A stretch of 64,000 nucleotides of DNA from Charina bottae (GCA_023362775.1 JALMGJ010000008.1:36320501-36384500), one strand, 5' to 3'. Positions 45,675 to 57,926 are shown, numbered from the stretch's first letter. The notes: generated from the letters alone by a model not told the origin. Made by a program: numbers and translations.

Positions 45675-46099
45675 CCTCTAACACACACTCTTGCCATTTT
45701 TCCTTCCCCATCACTTTCTCCCCAAGTTATAGGTAAAGACTTGATGTGTTTGCCTACATCAGGCACATTCCTCTGATAGTCCCTTTGGATTAAATTTCTC
45801 TGCGTTTTGCAAACGGAAAGAGTGCACTGTTACGCCCAGAACATAAAGTCAGACAGGTTAAGTGTACAAAGCAAATAACAGAGGGCGGTGAGTCCAATAT
45901 ATCCAGACACACTGGGCATATCAAATATCTGGTGAGCGGGCACAGAGCAAAAATGCTTCTGCTGCTTTCCTCAAGCGCACATTATAGATCACCTCCTCAG
46001 CGGCTTTTTACTTAGGGGTGGGGGGGGGGAGAGCAATGAAGATTGAATGGAATGGAACGCATTCCTGGTGTCTGGCTTCTTCTGCAGGCCCCTACCACT

Positions 46100-46878
46100 T
46101 CCAGTTATTAAATTCACCGCCCGTTATGATTTCAGTTTGCGCAACAGCGGCTTGTAATATCCCAGAGCTCCTCCATAAATAGGCTTGCTCTCCCCCACAC
46201 CCAGCTAGAAAACAACCACAGGAAGCCAAGGGACGTGCAGCCAAGCAGCCCAACTCCACTGGCATTAAGAAATCTATACCACAGCACAGCTTGCTGGAGA
46301 GAGTTTGCGTACCTTGCGTTGTTTGCAGCCTGCAGCAGAAAACTCAGCTTCCTTTAGGAAGAGGGAAGATGTGATATCCTCAGTTTCCAAGAGAGATTTG
46401 GTTGTACAGTAGCCTTAGCGACAGCAACCCCTTAGGTGATGCATTTTTGCTTTTTGTGTTGGGCGAACTCAACATTCACAAGTGTAAGGGGAAATGCAGC
46501 CTTTGTTCCCGCTCCCTTGTCTTTTCAAGCTGTCCAAGTATAAACTCTTCTACCAAGTATAAACTCTACGGATAGCGTACCCAGTTGGAGGGAAGCAACT
46601 TCGGAGCTGCTTTCTCTGCTGCTTCAGTCAAGAAGAAAGTTTTTGGAGCAAAAGTTTTGCTTTTGTTTTTTTTTTATTCATAAAAGTGACCCATGGGTAT
46701 TGACGGGAGGAATTGAGCAAAAAAAACCTGGATGTTAAAAGGCTGCCGTTTTCGGTTTGTCTGTAGAAAGGAAGGAGCCTGTTTGATTTTTGTGATTCTT
46801 TACATCTGTGCTTTTCTCCACATTTTTGCTGAATTTTGCAAAAGGTTTTTGTTTTTGCTTTGGGGGGATTTGCTGCAG
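46100..46878 (+). promoter_or_regulatory. Possible alternative promoter and 5' leader of short FAM13A isoform
   Basis: Repeat-free sequence directly before exon 46879-47026, less AT-rich than the rest of the intron, with a TATA-like CATAAATAGG near 46175. The exon that follows has an in-frame ATG after three codons. From 46732 an ATG-started frame also runs without a stop into the exon. Promoter function is inferred only. Confidence 0.3.
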
Positions 46879-47026
46879 AGCTCAAGTATGAAGATCCAGG
46901 AACACCCCGGCATTCCTGAAGTCAAATTACAGAGGAACCAAGAAGTAGATGGCCAGGAAGACACTTTCATATCAGAAATGCCCCGTCTGGACCTGTCGGC
47001 CTTGTGCAGTGACAACAACTGGGAAG
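46879..47026 (+). CDS. FAM13A: FAM13A exon (MKIQEHP exon)
   Basis: 148-nt exon after acceptor TTTGCTGCAG and before donor GTATGA. It encodes SSSMKIQEHPGIPEVKLQRN then QEVDGQEDTFISEMPRLDLS and ALCSDNNWE, matching mammalian MKIQEHPSLSDTKQQRNQ, SEVPQSDLTALC and NWEE. It starts in phase 0 and ends with G, which joins AA at 56013 as glutamate. The methionine at 46888 has A at -3 and could start a short isoform. Confidence 0.95.
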
Positions 47027-48079
47027 GTATGATTGCTTGTTGGGCATGAATAAGACAACTCTTATTTCAGCAGGAGTGCATATTTTACTTCTCTTTCTGT
47101 CTTTCCCTCTTGTTTTTGTGATGATCTATGACAGTTGTCATCAGCCTGTTGTTACCCTTCAGATGTCTTCAACAGCAGCTCCTCAATCCACATTTCTGTT
47201 GAGTTGCACATCTGAAAAGCAATGGACTGGGGAAAGCTAATCTGTAGAAATTAATAATGTGTTTCGGTACAGGAGCTGAGCTTCTGCTGGAAAAGATGCA
47301 GTTGGGTATTCCTTTTGGAAAGATAGCACAGCGAAAAAGAAATGTTTTTGTCTCTTTATCTGTCCTGTTCAGTTGATTGCTAACATTTGGCTGCTTAAAG
47401 GTCTCCTGTCTGGCAAACCAGATGACAGATACAACAATAAATTCCTGGGTCCATCTGTAGGGGGAAATACTTGTCCCTAGGTTCAGATACTAAATGTGTA
47501 TTGTCTGAGTGAAGAGAGCTTGCTTAAGTTGGTATTTTTGTATTCCTGCAGAACTGCCTAATTTTTAAAAAAATTCTTCCTGTGTAAAATGTGGTTTAGT
47601 TAAGAGGGTTCTCCCCACCACCACCACTTTTTAAAGATCTTAAATTCATTGGGTACCCAATGATCTGATTGATTTTCTCAGTGTGGCAAGGCAGAAATGT
47701 TTAGCATTAGCCATTCTAAGTTCTGATCATATGTTTGGGTATATGCACACATATTTCTATTGCCTATTCTAGGAGGGGGACTAGAATCACTTTCATTTGT
47801 TTACATTATCTTTACAAGGAAAGGAACATAGCATTAGTGTTTTTCTTTCTAGCAAAAGGGCTGTGTTGTTTGCACCCACTAACCTGAAATGGCAAAGAGC
47901 ACTTTTAAGTCATGCTGCTGAAAACAGAGATTGGAAATGCTGGAAGAACATTTCTACCACGTATCTTTCACAGTTTGGTTCGTTAGAGGTCCTAGAGTTG
48001 TCTTTTTTCAAGTGCGTAAGGCCATTTCATTATTGAGCTTATTGATCTGGATATTTGGGGCAGAACTGAAAAGTTTGTT

Positions 48080-48170
48080 CTATAATAGCAGTTCCTTGCA
48101 CTGGGTAGAGAGTTGGACTAGATGATCTGTGTGGTCCCTTCCAACTCTTACATTCTGTGACTCTATGAAA
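48080..48170 (+). mobile_element. CR1 LINE 3' end
   Basis: GAGTTGGACTAGATGATCTG followed by GGTCCCTTCCAACTCTTACA and a short ATTCTGTGACTCTATGA tail is the characteristic CR1 3' terminus of reptiles and birds. Confidence 0.88.
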
Positions 48171-48998
48171 AATTTTAATGTATCTGTCTGTCTGGACCAA
48201 AGCCTTTTGGAATTGATGCCAAGTTGTGTCCACATGCTATTTTTGTATCAGCCCAGAATTTTAAAGCAGGCTCAGATATGCTAGCTAATATGCAAACCTG
48301 CACCATCAGCTGCTGTGGGTATTTGTGATGGAAGTTACCAGGTGACATAGATTTCTTTTTGCAGTTTAGGTAATATATTAGATGCTCTTCCCTTACATCT
48401 AAAGTATCAGTACAGTTCTTCCAGCCATGTTTATTTCCTTATATTTCCTTCATATTCTAATTAGCCATGCTTCAAGAAGGGACATTTGGTTGTTATGATT
48501 TCAAAGATAATCTGAATAAAGTTGTACTCTCTCCCTGTGGTTTCAGCTGTCGGGGCTGAAATCAGAACATTTCCCCCCATCTTTTGAAGAATTGGAAAAG
48601 ACTACAGAATGGATGAGTCCTCTCTTAATCTCTTGAAATCATTGCATTGCTTGATGCAAATTCCTCTTTAGGACATTTTAGAAGTGAGAGCAAGGACTAC
48701 AGTTTATTTTTGAAGTGTGCTGCTAGTTGCTTAGGACCTTTATGATATAATGTGGAAAGAGGGCTTGGTAAACATTGGAGGTGTCCGTTGTAATCTCATC
48801 TGGCCATTTTGCAATCACAGACCAAGGATTGTCAAATCATGATACACATGCTTTAGTTGTTGGGTAGGTAAAGAGATTCAGAAGGATTTGATTTAGCCTC
48901 ACATCCTCATCTTCTCACACAATCTATACAGTAGTATGGATTGTCCCTATTCTGAATCATGGATAATTGAACAGAAGGTTGGGATAGCATTACCTAAC

Positions 48999-49104
48999 CA
49001 GTATTTCTCAACCTCAGCAACTTTAAGATGTGTGGACTTCAACTCCCAGAATTCTGGGAGTTGAAGTCCACACATCTTAAAGTTGCTGAGGTTGAGAAAC
49101 GCTG
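48999..49104. mobile_element. Palindromic hAT MITE, short form
   Basis: 106 bp palindrome with ends CAGTATTTCTCAACCTCAGC and complement. The flanking octamers (TACCTAAC and GCCCAGAC) do not match, so the target duplication has decayed or the copy was rearranged. Confidence 0.8.
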
Positions 49105-50211
49105 GCCCAGACCAGAGATGTGAATATTCTACATGTATGTTTGCTCATTTTCTACTGAATTAATACTCTATCTTGGAGACACTCTGAATTCAAAGAAGGA
49201 GAAATGGAAAATTAGTAAGTAATATCAGTACTGACAGTCCATTTGCTGAAATCCTGGCAACCCATTTGCTGAAATCCTTGCTTAATGTAGAAAATAGAAT
49301 TGCTTAGCTCTTTTTAATTTTTTAGATGAAAGTTAGGGAGATCAAATTCCAGCACTGTCCTCATACAAGCAAATGAGAATATTCAGCAGATCACAGTATA
49401 GATTCTGAGCCTCCCTAGTGGCAATTTCCTGTTCTATGTTGTGCCCAGGCATAACTAAATTCCTTCCTCTAACTTCAGGCCATTATTCTGTGCCCTACAT
49501 TTTGGAATGATTAAGGTTAAGGCCTTCTTTTTATGACAATTCTTCATTTACTTGAAGAATGCTATCATATCCTCTTTTAGCCTTCCAACAAATATGTAAA
49601 TATCTTCTCAAGTCCTTCATCCCAAGGAATTATAACACTATAGAAGTTTGGAAGTACACATAAATGTTCTTGAAAAAGATAAAATCAATTCTTAGCCCAA
49701 TCTACTTTACCTTTTTCCCTTTGTTTTGTATGTTAGCTTTAATTTATGCCAGGTATGGTTTGTTTTGTCCTTGAGGCATTTTGTGACACAGATGTCATCT
49801 GTGTGTGGTAACATTTAGAATATTCACAAGTTAAATATACCAAGAAGAGGACATGTAATCATGGTATAGTTTTCTTACTGAGCAGGAAATCTTCTAGTCC
49901 TATGCATTTGTGCTGTATTATCTCACATGCTTTTAATGTCTTCCAACGCTGTCATTACTGACACTTTCTGGAACATTTTGATTGCAAAAGTTAAACACTT
50001 TAATAACCACCTACACGGTGGTAGATAAGCATGAATAGCAGATGGCATGAACACATGCAATCTAACTTCTTCAGCAGGGTGTTTTTTTGTTTGTTTGTTT
50101 TCTTTTGTTTTTACAGTCAGGAGGTATGAAATCCCTTCCATTTTTCTCCAGTTACTTGTTCTTATAAATGAACACCAGGTAACAAAACAAACAGAATTAC
50201 TGTATAAGGGT

Positions 50212-50272
50212 TGGTGTGTGTGTGTGTGTGTGTTTTCCCAGTTGTAGTAGTAGTAGTAGTGCTGCTGCTGCT
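50212..50272. repeat. (GT)n and (GTA)n/(GCT)n microsatellites
   Basis: A TG run followed by TAG and GCT triplet repeats. Confidence 0.85.
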
Positions 50273-52520
50273 TGCACATTTCTAGTGTGCCTGCCAGAAG
50301 GATTTATTAGATTAGTGATTTCAAAAACGGGGCCTTCTCTATGATGCCTCAATTCTAGCAAAATGTCCTAGTTCACTTTTATGCCAATAGATCCCCGTCT
50401 TTATTCTATAAGCTGGACTTTTTTACTGTTGTTTTTATTCTAAATGTGTTCTATAGCTGCTTTTAGTGAATTACATTTCACATGTTCCTATTTAAATACT
50501 TAATTGTGTTTGCCCCCTAAAGAAGGTGCTTCCTCACTACTCAACATAAATATAAGGTAAAATAAAATTGTTGGAAGCACCTGGTCATGTCTGAGTGGAA
50601 GAGATGCTAATGATAATTTCTTTGGTTTACCTCCGCTGGCATATTTTATAAGAGTAAGCAACTAAACATTACCTTGTTGATGAGATTTAAAAAAACATCC
50701 AATCTGTATGGAACAAACAGACAGATATCTCCAGCAAACTCTGAAGCAGAGCTTTGTGGAATCAGCTGATGATTAATGATCTCTACCAAGCATCTGGTAC
50801 TTGGAGATCAGCTGCTTGAACAGGAAGTTTAGGTCGTTCATTAATTTGTTTAATCCTTTTTTCAGAGTTATAAACTATTACCAAAATCCTCTACTTTTTA
50901 AAGTACTTTTTAAGAAGAAATTAATCCAGACCAAATTCTTCCGTTTGTGCTGTGCCTCTTTGACATGGAAGATGTCCACTATCTTTCCTTCACCATCATT
51001 CTTGTCCATTTCCTTCCTTTCCCCAGAAGCTTTGCCTCTCCCTCATGTGTGGAGAGAGACAAATAAGGAGACACTGGACCTATGGAATTTTTGAGGCACA
51101 ATGGTTCTTTGTTTGCGGAATGCCAACTCAAAATCTGGGAAAAAAAAGTTTGCAACTGAGCATAGAGGGAAGAGCAGATGATAACTATTATGGCAAACTG
51201 TTGAGCATCTCCCAAATTTTAATTAATATCCTAATTTTGATAGCCATCTGATTCAGTTCTATTCCTGATGGGGTATTAAAATGCTACACAAGGTTATTGG
51301 CAGTAAGTATCTTAGGGTTGCTTAATCCATTCATGAAAATTAAAGAAAGATATTTTTCTTCAAACCAGGTAATTTGAGGTTGTAAGTAGAGATTTGGACA
51401 CCTAAGTATTCTTATGGTGTGGCCAGCATAACTCCCTGCATTAAAGCAGACCTGGCTGAATCTTTCTCCTTGACATGCTGATTTTTTCATTCTGAAAGTT
51501 TTACCTATGGGGCAATATTATCGTGTTATATTGGTATGGATCTGGGAAATTTCTACTTATTCCTAGATTTTTCTGAATATGTAGGCCAAACACCAGCAAT
51601 CTTACAAGAGAAAGTTGGCAGTCAAATGATTTTGGAGTGAGTTTTAGGAAAGAAAGGACTGGTGACTGACTTGTGCATGATCAGAGCTAAGCACTTCAAT
51701 GTGCTTTTCCTACTTCTAAAACTCTGGGAAGAACTTTTACAGCAGTTCTTTTTTTTAACCTACTTGTTGGGAAATTTTTGCATTTGCCTCCAGAATTCTT
51801 ATTTAGAATCGCAGAGCCACAAATCCTAAACCAACTAATCCGATGGTGCTAAGTAGGAACATGCAAACCAGCTTAGTAAACTATTAACTTGTAGATAATC
51901 AGAGTTCTTGTGGGATGCAATGGGAATTAGCACAAGATATGACCACTTCTTTCAATTTGTTCCAAAATGCTGTTCACCCTGGCTTCCCATTTTCATTTTC
52001 CTACTTTCTCACAGCCCATATAGCCTGTACTTTAAATTTGGTCAATTAAGCAAAATCGCAGGTTTGAGATAATTATTGCTTTGCGATGCTAGTTTGAAAT
52101 TAAGTTTTGTACCTGTTAAATAAAAATGGGATGAGTTGAACTGAATAGTTAGAGCTTGTAATTTAGAAGAACAAATGAGCAAACTGAAAGGGAAGCATGT
52201 TGACGGTGGGTAAATGCTCTTACCTGATCATTTGAAAGTAACCAAAGCTTGGTTACAGATGCATTAGTAGAATAGGATTTGATGATGTCACAATGGAAAG
52301 AAGAATGATTAAACAGAGCATGCTGGGAAGGTATGAGTGGTCCTCTGCATAGGGAGGTCTCCATCTCTGAGGGTGTAGAAGGACCGATACAAGGCCAAAA
52401 CTTTAGTGGTCCCAACAATTTGAGGAGTCTTTTAGTATTTCTGTAGATTCTTAAGAAGTTATAATATAAAAATGTTTTATGCTGCATATTGTCAAATATG
52501 GGCTCCTTGTCTCTCTAGAA

Positions 52521-52821
52521 CAGCCTTTCTCAACCTTTTGACCCTGGAGGAACCCTTGAAATATTGTTCAGGCCTCGGGGAACCCCTGCACATTCAAGCT
52601 CAAATATAGGCCAGAAGTTACAAAATTATTTTATTTGTTTCATGTGTAGACCTGTATATATGCATTAACAGGGTTCTTAAATAAAAAATAAAGAATGAAA
52701 CTTACCTCTTTAATGAGAAGTTGCCCAAATTTGAAATATTTTTTTAAATAAGTTGTGATCTCGCAGTCAACCCCTCTTGCGGAACCCGAGGGTTCCACAG
52801 AACCCTGGTTGAGAAACCCTG
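52521..52821 (+). mobile_element. Non-autonomous hAT element, CAGCCTTTCTCAACC family
   Basis: 301 bp with ends CAGCCTTTCTCAACCTTTTG and CAGGGTTTCTCAACCAGGGT (right end reversed) and subterminal GGAACCC repeats. Flanks CTCTAGAA and ATCTAGAT agree at 6 of 8 bases, an aged target duplication. Confidence 0.85.
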
Positions 52822-52900
52822 ATCTAGATCTTCTGCCTACCTTTTTCCAAACCATGAAATAGGGCATTCTTTATCTGGAATTCCTGTGGACTGAACCAAA

Positions 52901-53156
52901 GAGAGCCAGTTTGGTCTAGTGGTTAAGGCAACGGGCTAGAAACCAGGAGGCTGAGAGTTCTAGTCCTGCCTCAGGCATGAAAGCCGGCTGGGTGACCTTG
53001 GGCCAGTCACTCACTCTCAGCCCAACTCACCTCACAGGGTTGCTGTTGTGGGGAAAATAGGAGGAGGAAGGAGTATTAGGTATGTTCACTGCCTTGAGTT
53101 ATTTATAAAAATAATAAAGGCGGGATAGAAAATAAAATAAATATAAATAAATAAAG
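52901..53156 (+). mobile_element. tRNA-headed SINE with L2-like tail
   Basis: Full-length plus-strand copy of the family at 15440-15669: head GAGAGCCAGTTTGGTCTAGT, block GGGTGACCTTGGGCCAGTCA, end AATAAAGGCGGGATAGAAAA with TAAA tail. Confidence 0.88.
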
Positions 53157-53492
53157 ACTTAATTCATACAAAGGCCTTTTGCTGCCACAAATTATGCTTA
53201 TAATTATTTCAAATAATCATCACAATTATAATTACAAATAATTACAAATTATGCTCCTGTATCAATTCAGAAACTAAGGGATGATTGCTTTTTATTTTCT
53301 TTTAAAAATGCCGTTCCCAACCTTTTTCTTTATGTGGATCATTTCATCATCACAGAGGGTTTTTGAGGAGCACCATATAACCCAGGAGTCCACAATGCAA
53401 CATCTACAGGCACTGTGGTGACACCCAAGTCCCCTGATGACATCTGCAGAATCCCAAAATAGAAACATTTTGATTTTTTAAAAAAATAAATA

Positions 53493-53845
53493 AAGAGATT
53501 CAAAGACACTCTCAAAGCTAATTTAAAAAAATGTAATATCAGCATTGAGAACTGGGAAGCCCTAACTAATGAGCATTTCAATTGGAGGTCAGCCTTTATT
53601 AATGGCGCTATGGACTTTGAAGAAGCACGAGTACAGGGCGAAAGGGAGAAAAGAGCTAAAAGGAAGGCACGTCAGGCAAACCCTCATCATGACCGTCTCC
53701 CACCCGGAAACCTATGCCCTCACTGTGGGAGGTTGTGCGGATCCAGGATTGGCCTTTATAGCCACTTACGGATCCACTGTTAAAATTTTACCTTTGGAAG
53801 ACAATCTTACTCGGCTACGAGTGATCGCCAATGATGGAATAAAGT
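53493..53845 (+). mobile_element. 5'-truncated LINE with zinc-knuckle C terminus (second copy)
   Basis: Encodes RFKDTLKANLKKCNISIENW, then FINGAMDFEEARVQGEREKR, and ends CPHCGRLCGSRIGLYSHLRI plus a stop, nearly identical to the minus-strand copy at 330-1201. Its 3' end GAGTGATCGCCAATGA is the same. AATAAAG on both sides may be the target duplication. Only the last 110 or so codons are present. Confidence 0.88.
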
Positions 53846-55020
53846 ATTCTATAAAGTATTCTATGATGCACCTGTTAGAATGGTCAATGATCAATAATTA
53901 TGGAATGTATCTTCTGAATTAAAACAAAGACAGACATTACCAAATTTCAAGAGAAGTTGATGTTCATATCTGAAATCTAATAGTGTGTTAGGTGAGAAAG
54001 CTAAAGCCAAAGAAGAGCAAGTCCTGGAACTTTTGGAAGCAGCTTCTGTTTTAGAAGATGCTTTACAAAGGAATAGATTTGGCAGTACTATATTACAAAG
54101 TGGTGAGAACAGGCTGTGGGAGAATCCAAAATACTATTTCCTTCCAGACTCTCTTAAGTCGTAGTATATCCCATGGGAATACTCTGTAAGATCATAAGCA
54201 TTTTTTTTACTTCTGAAGGGCAGAAATTTCAGCAGCTATAAAAATGGTTCGTGTAAAATGCCTTCCCTCTGGCCAAATACAGTTCCCCCAAGTCTTTGCT
54301 GTTTAGAAGCTGATGTATTCTGAATTTTGAATAGGTAGTAAAAGGGTACATATGTTGCAGGCTGAAAGTAAATATCATAACCACCAAACCCATTTGCAGT
54401 CTCTTTGCAGCACTTGCAAATAACCCACTTCTTTGACTTAACAATGTTCCTTGATTTTGTTCAACCTTCTTTAAAACAAACTTTGGTCAAATAATAATTT
54501 GTTTTTACATAATAGGATATCATTCCATTTTTCAAACTTTCCCCCCAAAAGCATAATTGTTTCTTATACCAAATCATTTCTAATTCTACCAAGGATCAAG
54601 AACGAACAATTAACACCCAATTTACATTAATGGATAGTAGTGAATAAGGCTATTGGAGTAATATATTTTTGACTTGGAAACTTGCAACTAATGCAAAATT
54701 AAGATCTTAATAGGGAACTAATATTATGACAGCTTTTTTGCATTTTTTTGCTCCCAGTGTGTTTCTGTACCAATTCAAAATATTGGGTTTGACCTCTGCA
54801 GAGTTTAACCTTCGGAACTGATTCAACAGCTGCCATGTGCTAATCTTAAGATCATCAGTAGAATCTCTTCCTGCAGTCTAAATCCAGAGAATGGCTCTGA
54901 GAAACAGCTGGCCCTCCAGCTTTGGAACACTGTCATTTAGAAAAGTTGTCATCACATCTTTTAGTGAGAAGCCTTTGTTACTGTTGCTCAATGCTTCAAG
55001 CATTTTAGAAGTATGACTGT

Positions 55021-55256
55021 ATTTATTTATTTATATATTTATTTATATATGTATTTTTTAGGGGGTGGCTAATTCCTTAATTTATTGTCCTTCGTTTTAA
55101 TTCCACCTCCATCTGGATTTATAATTATTTATTATTTTATATGCTGTACTTTGATGTTTTATATTTTGTTTTAATCTATTTTATTGTAAACCGCCCAGAG
55201 TTCCCCGTTGGGGGAGATGGGCGGTTATATAAATTTAATTAATTAAATAAATAAAT
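55021..55256 (+). mobile_element. L2 LINE 3' UTR
   Basis: Ends AAACCGCCCAGAGTTCCCCG then GAGATGGGCGGTTATATAAA and TAAA repeats, the L2 3' terminus also seen (inverted) at 63.2 kb. Confidence 0.82.
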
Positions 55257-55465
55257 TTACCTGAAAGAAAGACTTTATTTTCTCCAAGTAATTTATGGCT
55301 CAAATGGAAGAGTTGTCTTAGATTTGCTGGTAGTATGGAAGTCAATGAATATTTTTCCATCTATTGTTTGAGGGTAGGTGGGCTTTGCAAATGAGGATTG
55401 TCTTCCTTTGGGGTAACTTTGGCACTCCCTGCAAGATAGTTTGAGTTCTTGATTACTTGTTTTAC

Positions 55466-55802
55466 TTAATTTAATTTTTTTATCCCACCTTTATTATTTT
55501 TATAAATAACTCAAGGGGGAAACATACCAAATACTCCTTCCTCCTATTTTCCCCACAACAACCACCCTGTGAGGTGAGTTGGGCTGAGAGAGAGTGGCTG
55601 GCCCAAAGTCACCCAGCCGGCTTTCATGCCTAAGGCGGGACTAGAACTCTCAGCCTCCTGGTTTACCATTGGCTCCTTCCTAGGGTGAGAGACAGGGACT
55701 GACCCAAGGTCACCCAGCCGGCTTTCATGCCTAAGGTGGGACTAGAACGCAGTCTCCTGGTTTCTAGCCTGGAGCTTTAACCACTAGACCAAACTGGCTC
55801 AT
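55466..55802 (-). mobile_element. tRNA-headed SINE with internal duplication
   Basis: Same family as 15440-15669. The block GGTCACCCAGCCGGCTTTCATG and the GGGACTAGAAC block occur twice (near 55608-55655 and 55707-55750), so two partial copies are joined. Confidence 0.82.
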
Positions 55803-56012
55803 TGTCTTTTGTGCTGTTTCTTTTTTTATTATTCTTATGTTACATTAGTTTGCATGCTGGGTTTTAACAATTATGATTTCTACAGTGTTACAATTTCTAA
55901 CCATGTGGAGTAGCTAGAGAATTAGAGTTAGAGTCATTGAGTAGCTACAGTCAAACTAAAAACCATCGAAGACCAAGCTCCCAATCGTTGTTCCTCCTGC
56001 TTTATTTTCCAG

Positions 56013-56226
56013 AACCTGTCTCTGCCTTTTCCTCCTGGCAGCGTGATGGCTTAGATTCTGATGAAGCTCACCTCTCCCCTCAGGCTGGCCGCCTCATTCA
56101 GCAGCTTTTGGATGAGGATAGTGACCCAATGCTGTCCCCTCGCTTTTATAGCTATGGGCAAAGTCAGCAGTACTTGGATGACACAGAAGTGCCTCCTTCC
56201 CCACCCAATTCTCATTCATTCATGAG
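56013..56226 (+). CDS. FAM13A: FAM13A exon (SSWQR...PPSPPNSHSFM exon)
   Basis: 214-nt exon between acceptor TTTATTTTCCAG and donor GTAGGT. Seventy full codons include FSSWQRDGLDSDEAHLSPQA, GRLIQQLLDEDSDPMLSPRF and YLDDTEVPPSPPNSHSFM, almost identical to the mammalian protein. The first two bases complete glutamate with the G of exon 46879-47026, and the last two (AG) continue as arginine at 58314. The block is acidic and rich in SP sites. Confidence 0.98.
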
Positions 56227-56989
56227 GTAGGTTGGCTGCAGCATTCAGCAAGGTTATTACTTGGGAAGGTCTTTTCCTTCATTACCAAACTGCTCCAGAA
56301 TTCCAGTCACCCATTTCTTCCAACTGAGCCCTAAACTCATAACCCTTCATGCCCTTCTTCTTACACTTTTCCATTTTGAGCAGATACTCAACATGATGGA
56401 GCTGTTGAACATACTCAGTCTTCAACTCAGTTGAAGTCATCTGGGTTTTAGAAACCCTTTTGGTTTTCTTTTAAAGATCTTCCATGTTTCTTCATATCTT
56501 GCTCTACCCCAGATTCTGTAAGGGAAAGAAGGGTGGATCCACATTTTGGAATATTTAATTATGTAAATATAACATCCTCCAGGGGAGTAAAGAGGAACTG
56601 CGAAAATTAGAAGCTGGGATTTTGTTCAGAGAGGGTTTTGCAGGTGATGGGGGTTCAAATTATTTCTCCACCGACATGGAATATTGTATCCCATTTCAAG
56701 ATTATAGCATTTTATTCTGCTGTGCATGTAAGCTAGGTTTTAAAGGCAAAGGGTGTCATTTTGTAGCTTTGCAAAATATATTAAATCTTGCAGGATGCAT
56801 TATTGAATTATTTAGTAAAAGTTAGAAAAGGTTTCCTGATGAGTTTCAGTCATACCACCACAGCTGCCATCTTGACTTTTTGTTACCGTACCCTCTCACA
56901 CTTAATCTCAGTTTTACAGGCACAGAACAGAATGTAGCAGTACAGTGATACCAAAGGAGGTTGGGCAGGGGGGGCAAAGACAGGCCATT

Positions 56990-57418
56990 TGGAATTAAAC
57001 ATCCAGCCTGGTTATTTGAAGGACCACCTTTCCTCAGTTACATCTACCCGGCCCACCAGAGCGGGAAGGCAGGGTATGTTACGGGTCCCTTCTATGAGCG
57101 AAATTCATCTAGTGGGACCACGAAAAAGAACCTTCTGTGTGGTGGCTCCCTCCCTGTGGAACATCATTCCCCCAGAGATTAGATTGGTCCCCACCTTGAT
57201 ACTTTTCCGAAAGACCCTGAAGACGTGGTTCTGCCAGCGGGCCTGGGGACCCCAGGTTGAGACAGAGCCAATCAAGTGGCTGATTTGGTTGTGTTTGTAG
57301 CCACCGCGGGGGGGGGGGGGGGGTCGGTGGTTTTTTTATTGTGGATTTTAGTTTTGTAAGCTGCCTGGAGTCACTGTGTGTGAGTTGGGCGGCCATATAA
57401 ATTTAATAAATAAATAAA
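56990..57418 (+). mobile_element. L2 LINE ORF2 end and 3' UTR
   Basis: Reads PGYLKDHLSSVTSTRPTRAG, VAPSLWNIIPPEIRLVPTL and LFRKTLKTWFCQRAW, aligning with GYLKDRLVPITSARPTRA and NILPPEVRLAPSLLAFRKAL of the 63.4-kb copy. Then a G16 run (57308-57323) and the tail GGGCGGCCATATAAATTTAA. About 100 codons remain open. Confidence 0.9.
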
Positions 57419-57455
57419 CCAATCGAATAGAATATTTGTAGCTCAGGGTTGAACT

Positions 57456-57926
57456 GTGGAGTCCTTGGTGCTCTCTGAGCCTTGTTGCTTTCTTGCAGAC
57501 GTTTCATTGCCAGGCTAGGCAACATCTTCAGTGCGAAAAGGGAGTGGGACTTGCTCTCTGTTGTACTCTCCTTGGTAGTACCTTGATTGGGTTGTTGTTT
57601 GCTGCTTGGTTGATTGACTGAGTTAATAGTTCCTTGATTAGGGTCTATTGTGTTGTTTGATTGCTCCTCTGGTGCTAATCTTGGTGTTAATCAATAGACC
57701 CTAATCAAGGAACTATTAACTCAGTCAATCAACCAAGCAGCAAACAACAACCCAATCAAGGTACTACCAAGGAGAGAACAACACCCCCACCAACACAGGC
57801 AGGACAAGCCAGGGTATATAAACAGAGAGCAAGTCCCACTCCCTTTTCGCACTGAAGATGTTGCCTAGCCTGGCAATGAAACATCTGCAAGAAAGCAACA
57901 AGGCTCAGAGAGCACCAAGGACTCCA
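57456..57926. mobile_element. Large inverted repeat derived from a Penelope-like element
   Basis: Left arm 57456-57651 and right arm 57692-57926 are complementary almost throughout, e.g. TTAATAGTTCCTTGATTAGG with CCTAATCAAGGAACTATTAA; the right arm has about 40 extra bases. Both arms contain CTGAAGATG-hairpin-GAAAC (57852-57886 and, inverted, 57497-57531), a motif of Penelope-like element ends. Same type as 21640-21905 but unrelated in the remaining sequence. Confidence 0.7.

Larger units (their letters stand above)
29878..46878 (+). other. Long FAM13A intron (about 17 kb)
   Basis: The largest intron of the window and the richest in mobile elements: Sauria SINE, L1 with nested hAT, degenerate L2 copies, hAT MITEs, a Tigger-like copy, a 317-bp duplication and a GAAA microsatellite. 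Unique sequence remains at 30.5-32.9 kb, 43.97-45.59 kb and 45.68-46.88 kb; the last may contain an alternative promoter. A candidate exon is at 32644-32780. Confidence 0.7.
47027..56012 (+). other. FAM13A intron (9 kb)
   Basis: Contains a CR1 3' end (48080-48170), a palindromic MITE (48999-49104), a hAT element (52521-52821), SINEs, a LINE copy (53493-53845) and an L2 3' end (55021-55256). No other exon was recognised. Confidence 0.7.

Noticed and set aside
45585..45776. KERK-repeat and SFFL-repeat reading frames
   Set aside because: Translations of a (GAAA)n microsatellite.
46732..46878. Firm coding extension of the MKIQEHP exon
   Set aside because: The AG acceptor and conserved protein sequence begin at 46879, and the 46732 ATG has a weak start context; kept only as a hypothesis in the findings.
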